In this document: piece after piece, positions 9,258 through 9,821 of the stretch
Layout of the letters: every line of letters begins with the position of its first letter
Position numbering within the stretch: the first letter of the stretch is position 1
Assembly (NCBI GenBank): GCA_013003805.1
Contig: JABDII010000243.1
Coordinates: 1-9,821 of the forward strand
Direction of reading: 5' to 3'
DNA length: 9,821 bases
DNA from: Gemmatimonadales bacterium
GTDB taxonomy: Bacteria; Gemmatimonadota; Gemmatimonadetes; Gemmatimonadales; GWC2-71-9
Notes under the pieces: generated by a model
The model's input: only the letters and a program-made list of their open reading frames with translations
Databases searched by the model: none
What the model was told of the DNA's origin: nothing
Made by a program: the position numbers and the translations under genes

Positions 9258-9506
9258 TCACCGGGCAATCGCCGCGATCCCATCGACCAGGATCTTCTGG
9301 AGGACCCAGTCGAGCAGTCCGATGAACACGCCCAGGGCCAGCGAGAGCAGCAGGATCTTCTTCGTTGCCTCGGTCAGTTGCTCCCGGGTGGGCCAGCTGA
9401 CCTTGCCCAACTCGACGCGCACCGCCGAAAGAAAATCAGCAGCCCGCACGAGGGCGCTCTCCTGGGACGCCGCAGCCCCGCCGCGCGCGACCTTCGTCTT
9501 GGCCAT
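9258..9506 (-). CDS. secE: preprotein translocase subunit SecE
   Basis: 82 residues, typical of the single-span SecE found outside the enterobacteria. SecE clamps the SecY channel in the inner membrane. After an Ala-rich N-terminus, the conserved amphipathic segment FLSAVRVELGKVSWPTREQL (about 25-44) leads to one hydrophobic membrane span, ILLLSLALGVFIGLLDWVLQ (51-70). ATG at 9506 is three bases after the rpmG stop; the upstream Shine-Dalgarno is weak (GAAG), suggesting translation carried over from rpmG. Its stop lies five bases before the chosen nusG ATG, or overlaps the alternative nusG GTG. Confidence 0.97.
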   Translation of the reverse strand: MAKTKVARGGAAASQESALVRAADFLSAVRVELGKVSWPTREQLTEATKKILLLSLALGVFIGLLDWVLQKILVDGIAAIAR

Positions 9507-9509
9507 GCG

Positions 9510-9662
9510 CTACTTCGATTCTTTGTGCATGCGGTGCGCGTTACAGCGTGGACAGTACTTCTTCCACTCGACACGCTCCGGATGCTTCCGGCGGTTCTTG
9601 TCCGTGAAGTAGTTCCGATTCTTACAATCGGAACACTCCAGGATGATCTTATCGCGCGGCAT
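9510..9662 (-). CDS. rpmG: 50S ribosomal protein L33
   Basis: A 50-residue protein, the usual size for L33, located between tuf and secE where rpmG is commonly found. It starts MPRDKIILECSDCKNRNYFT. Two CxxC pairs (Cys10/Cys13 and Cys37/Cys40) give the zinc-binding form of L33 rather than the Cys-less paralogue. NRRKHPERVEWKKYCPRCN is characteristic, and the tail HKESK ends with TAG at 9510. ATG at 9662 is preceded by AGGA about 13 bases upstream, a rather long spacing. No zinc-independent copy is seen in the window. Confidence 0.96.
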   Translation of the reverse strand: MPRDKIILECSDCKNRNYFTDKNRRKHPERVEWKKYCPRCNAHRMHKESK

Positions 9663-9697
9663 GTTTGTCGCTTTATCCTAGCCTCTGAGTAACTGCC

Positions 9698-9821
9698 TTA
9701 TTTCAAGATCTTGGTGACCACGCCGGCGCCCACCGTCCGGCCGCCTTCCCGAATCGCGAACCGCAACCCCTCATCCATCGCGATCGGCGTGATCAACTCG
9801 ATCGTCATCTGCACGTTGTCC
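9698..9821 (-). CDS. tuf: elongation factor Tu, C-terminal end (runs off the right edge)
   Basis: The last 40 residues of EF-Tu, beginning DNVQMTIELITPIAMDEGLR and ending in REGGRTVGAGVVTKILK followed by TAA. This is the beta-barrel domain III terminus, near-invariant in bacteria. EF-Tu delivers aminoacyl-tRNA to the ribosome as a GTP complex. The 35-base gap to rpmG (9663-9697) contains no hairpin terminator or tRNA gene, so tuf and rpmG are probably on one transcript. The G domain and start lie outside the window, and whether this is tufA or tufB cannot be told. Confidence 0.97.
   Translation of the reverse strand, partial: DNVQMTIELITPIAMDEGLRFAIREGGRTVGAGVVTKILK

Noticed and set aside
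9663..9697. Possible promoter or terminator between tuf and rpmG (TAGGAT word)
   Set aside because: The hexamer is a poor -10 match without a -35, and the 35 bases contain no inverted repeat. Co-transcription is the simpler reading.

Overview
The window is one uninterrupted run of housekeeping genes, all on the minus strand. Read in the direction of transcription (high to low coordinates), the order is tuf (3' end only), rpmG, secE, nusG, rplK, rplA, rplJ, rplL, rpoB and rpoC (5' two-fifths or so, running off the left edge). This is the widely conserved bacterial secE-nusG / L11-L1-L10-L12 / beta-beta' cluster. It links translation (EF-Tu, L33, L11, L1 and the L10-L12 stalk), protein export (SecE), elongation control (NusG) and the two large RNA polymerase subunits.

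The organism is a GC-rich bacterium. Several features point to the Fibrobacterota-Chlorobiota-Bacteroidota side of the tree, most likely Gemmatimonadota. These are the Bacteroidota-like rifampicin-region wording in RpoB (DQTNPLAEL), the GC-rich coding bias, and large lineage-type insertions in RpoB and RpoC. The phylum assignment is an inference from recalled protein patterns and was not tested by a search.

Layout: tuf 3' end 9698-9821; rpmG 9510-9662; secE 9258-9506; nusG 8710-9252; a 117-base leader 8593-8709 rich in possible hairpins, at the place where L1 autoregulation acts in other bacteria; rplK 8167-8592; rplA 7478-8167; rplJ 6957-7481; rplL 6545-6937; a 176-base spacer 6369-6544 with a strong hairpin just after rplL; rpoB 1896-6368; rpoC 1-1884 (partial). 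Spacing is very tight: rplK/rplA share one base, rplA/rplJ overlap by four bases, nusG and secE are at most five bases apart, and rpmG/secE are three bases apart. Only two non-coding gaps exceed 100 bases, and both hold RNA structure.

I found no mobile element, CRISPR array, tRNA, rRNA or foreign gene, and no undescribed multi-gene system. The items worth a second look are inside the familiar genes: an approximately 155-residue insertion in RpoB, an approximately 20-residue insertion at the RpoC N-terminus, a natural Asn at the rifampicin-contact His position, a Shine-Dalgarno sequence displayed in a hairpin loop before rplK, and the absence of a separate rplJ leader.
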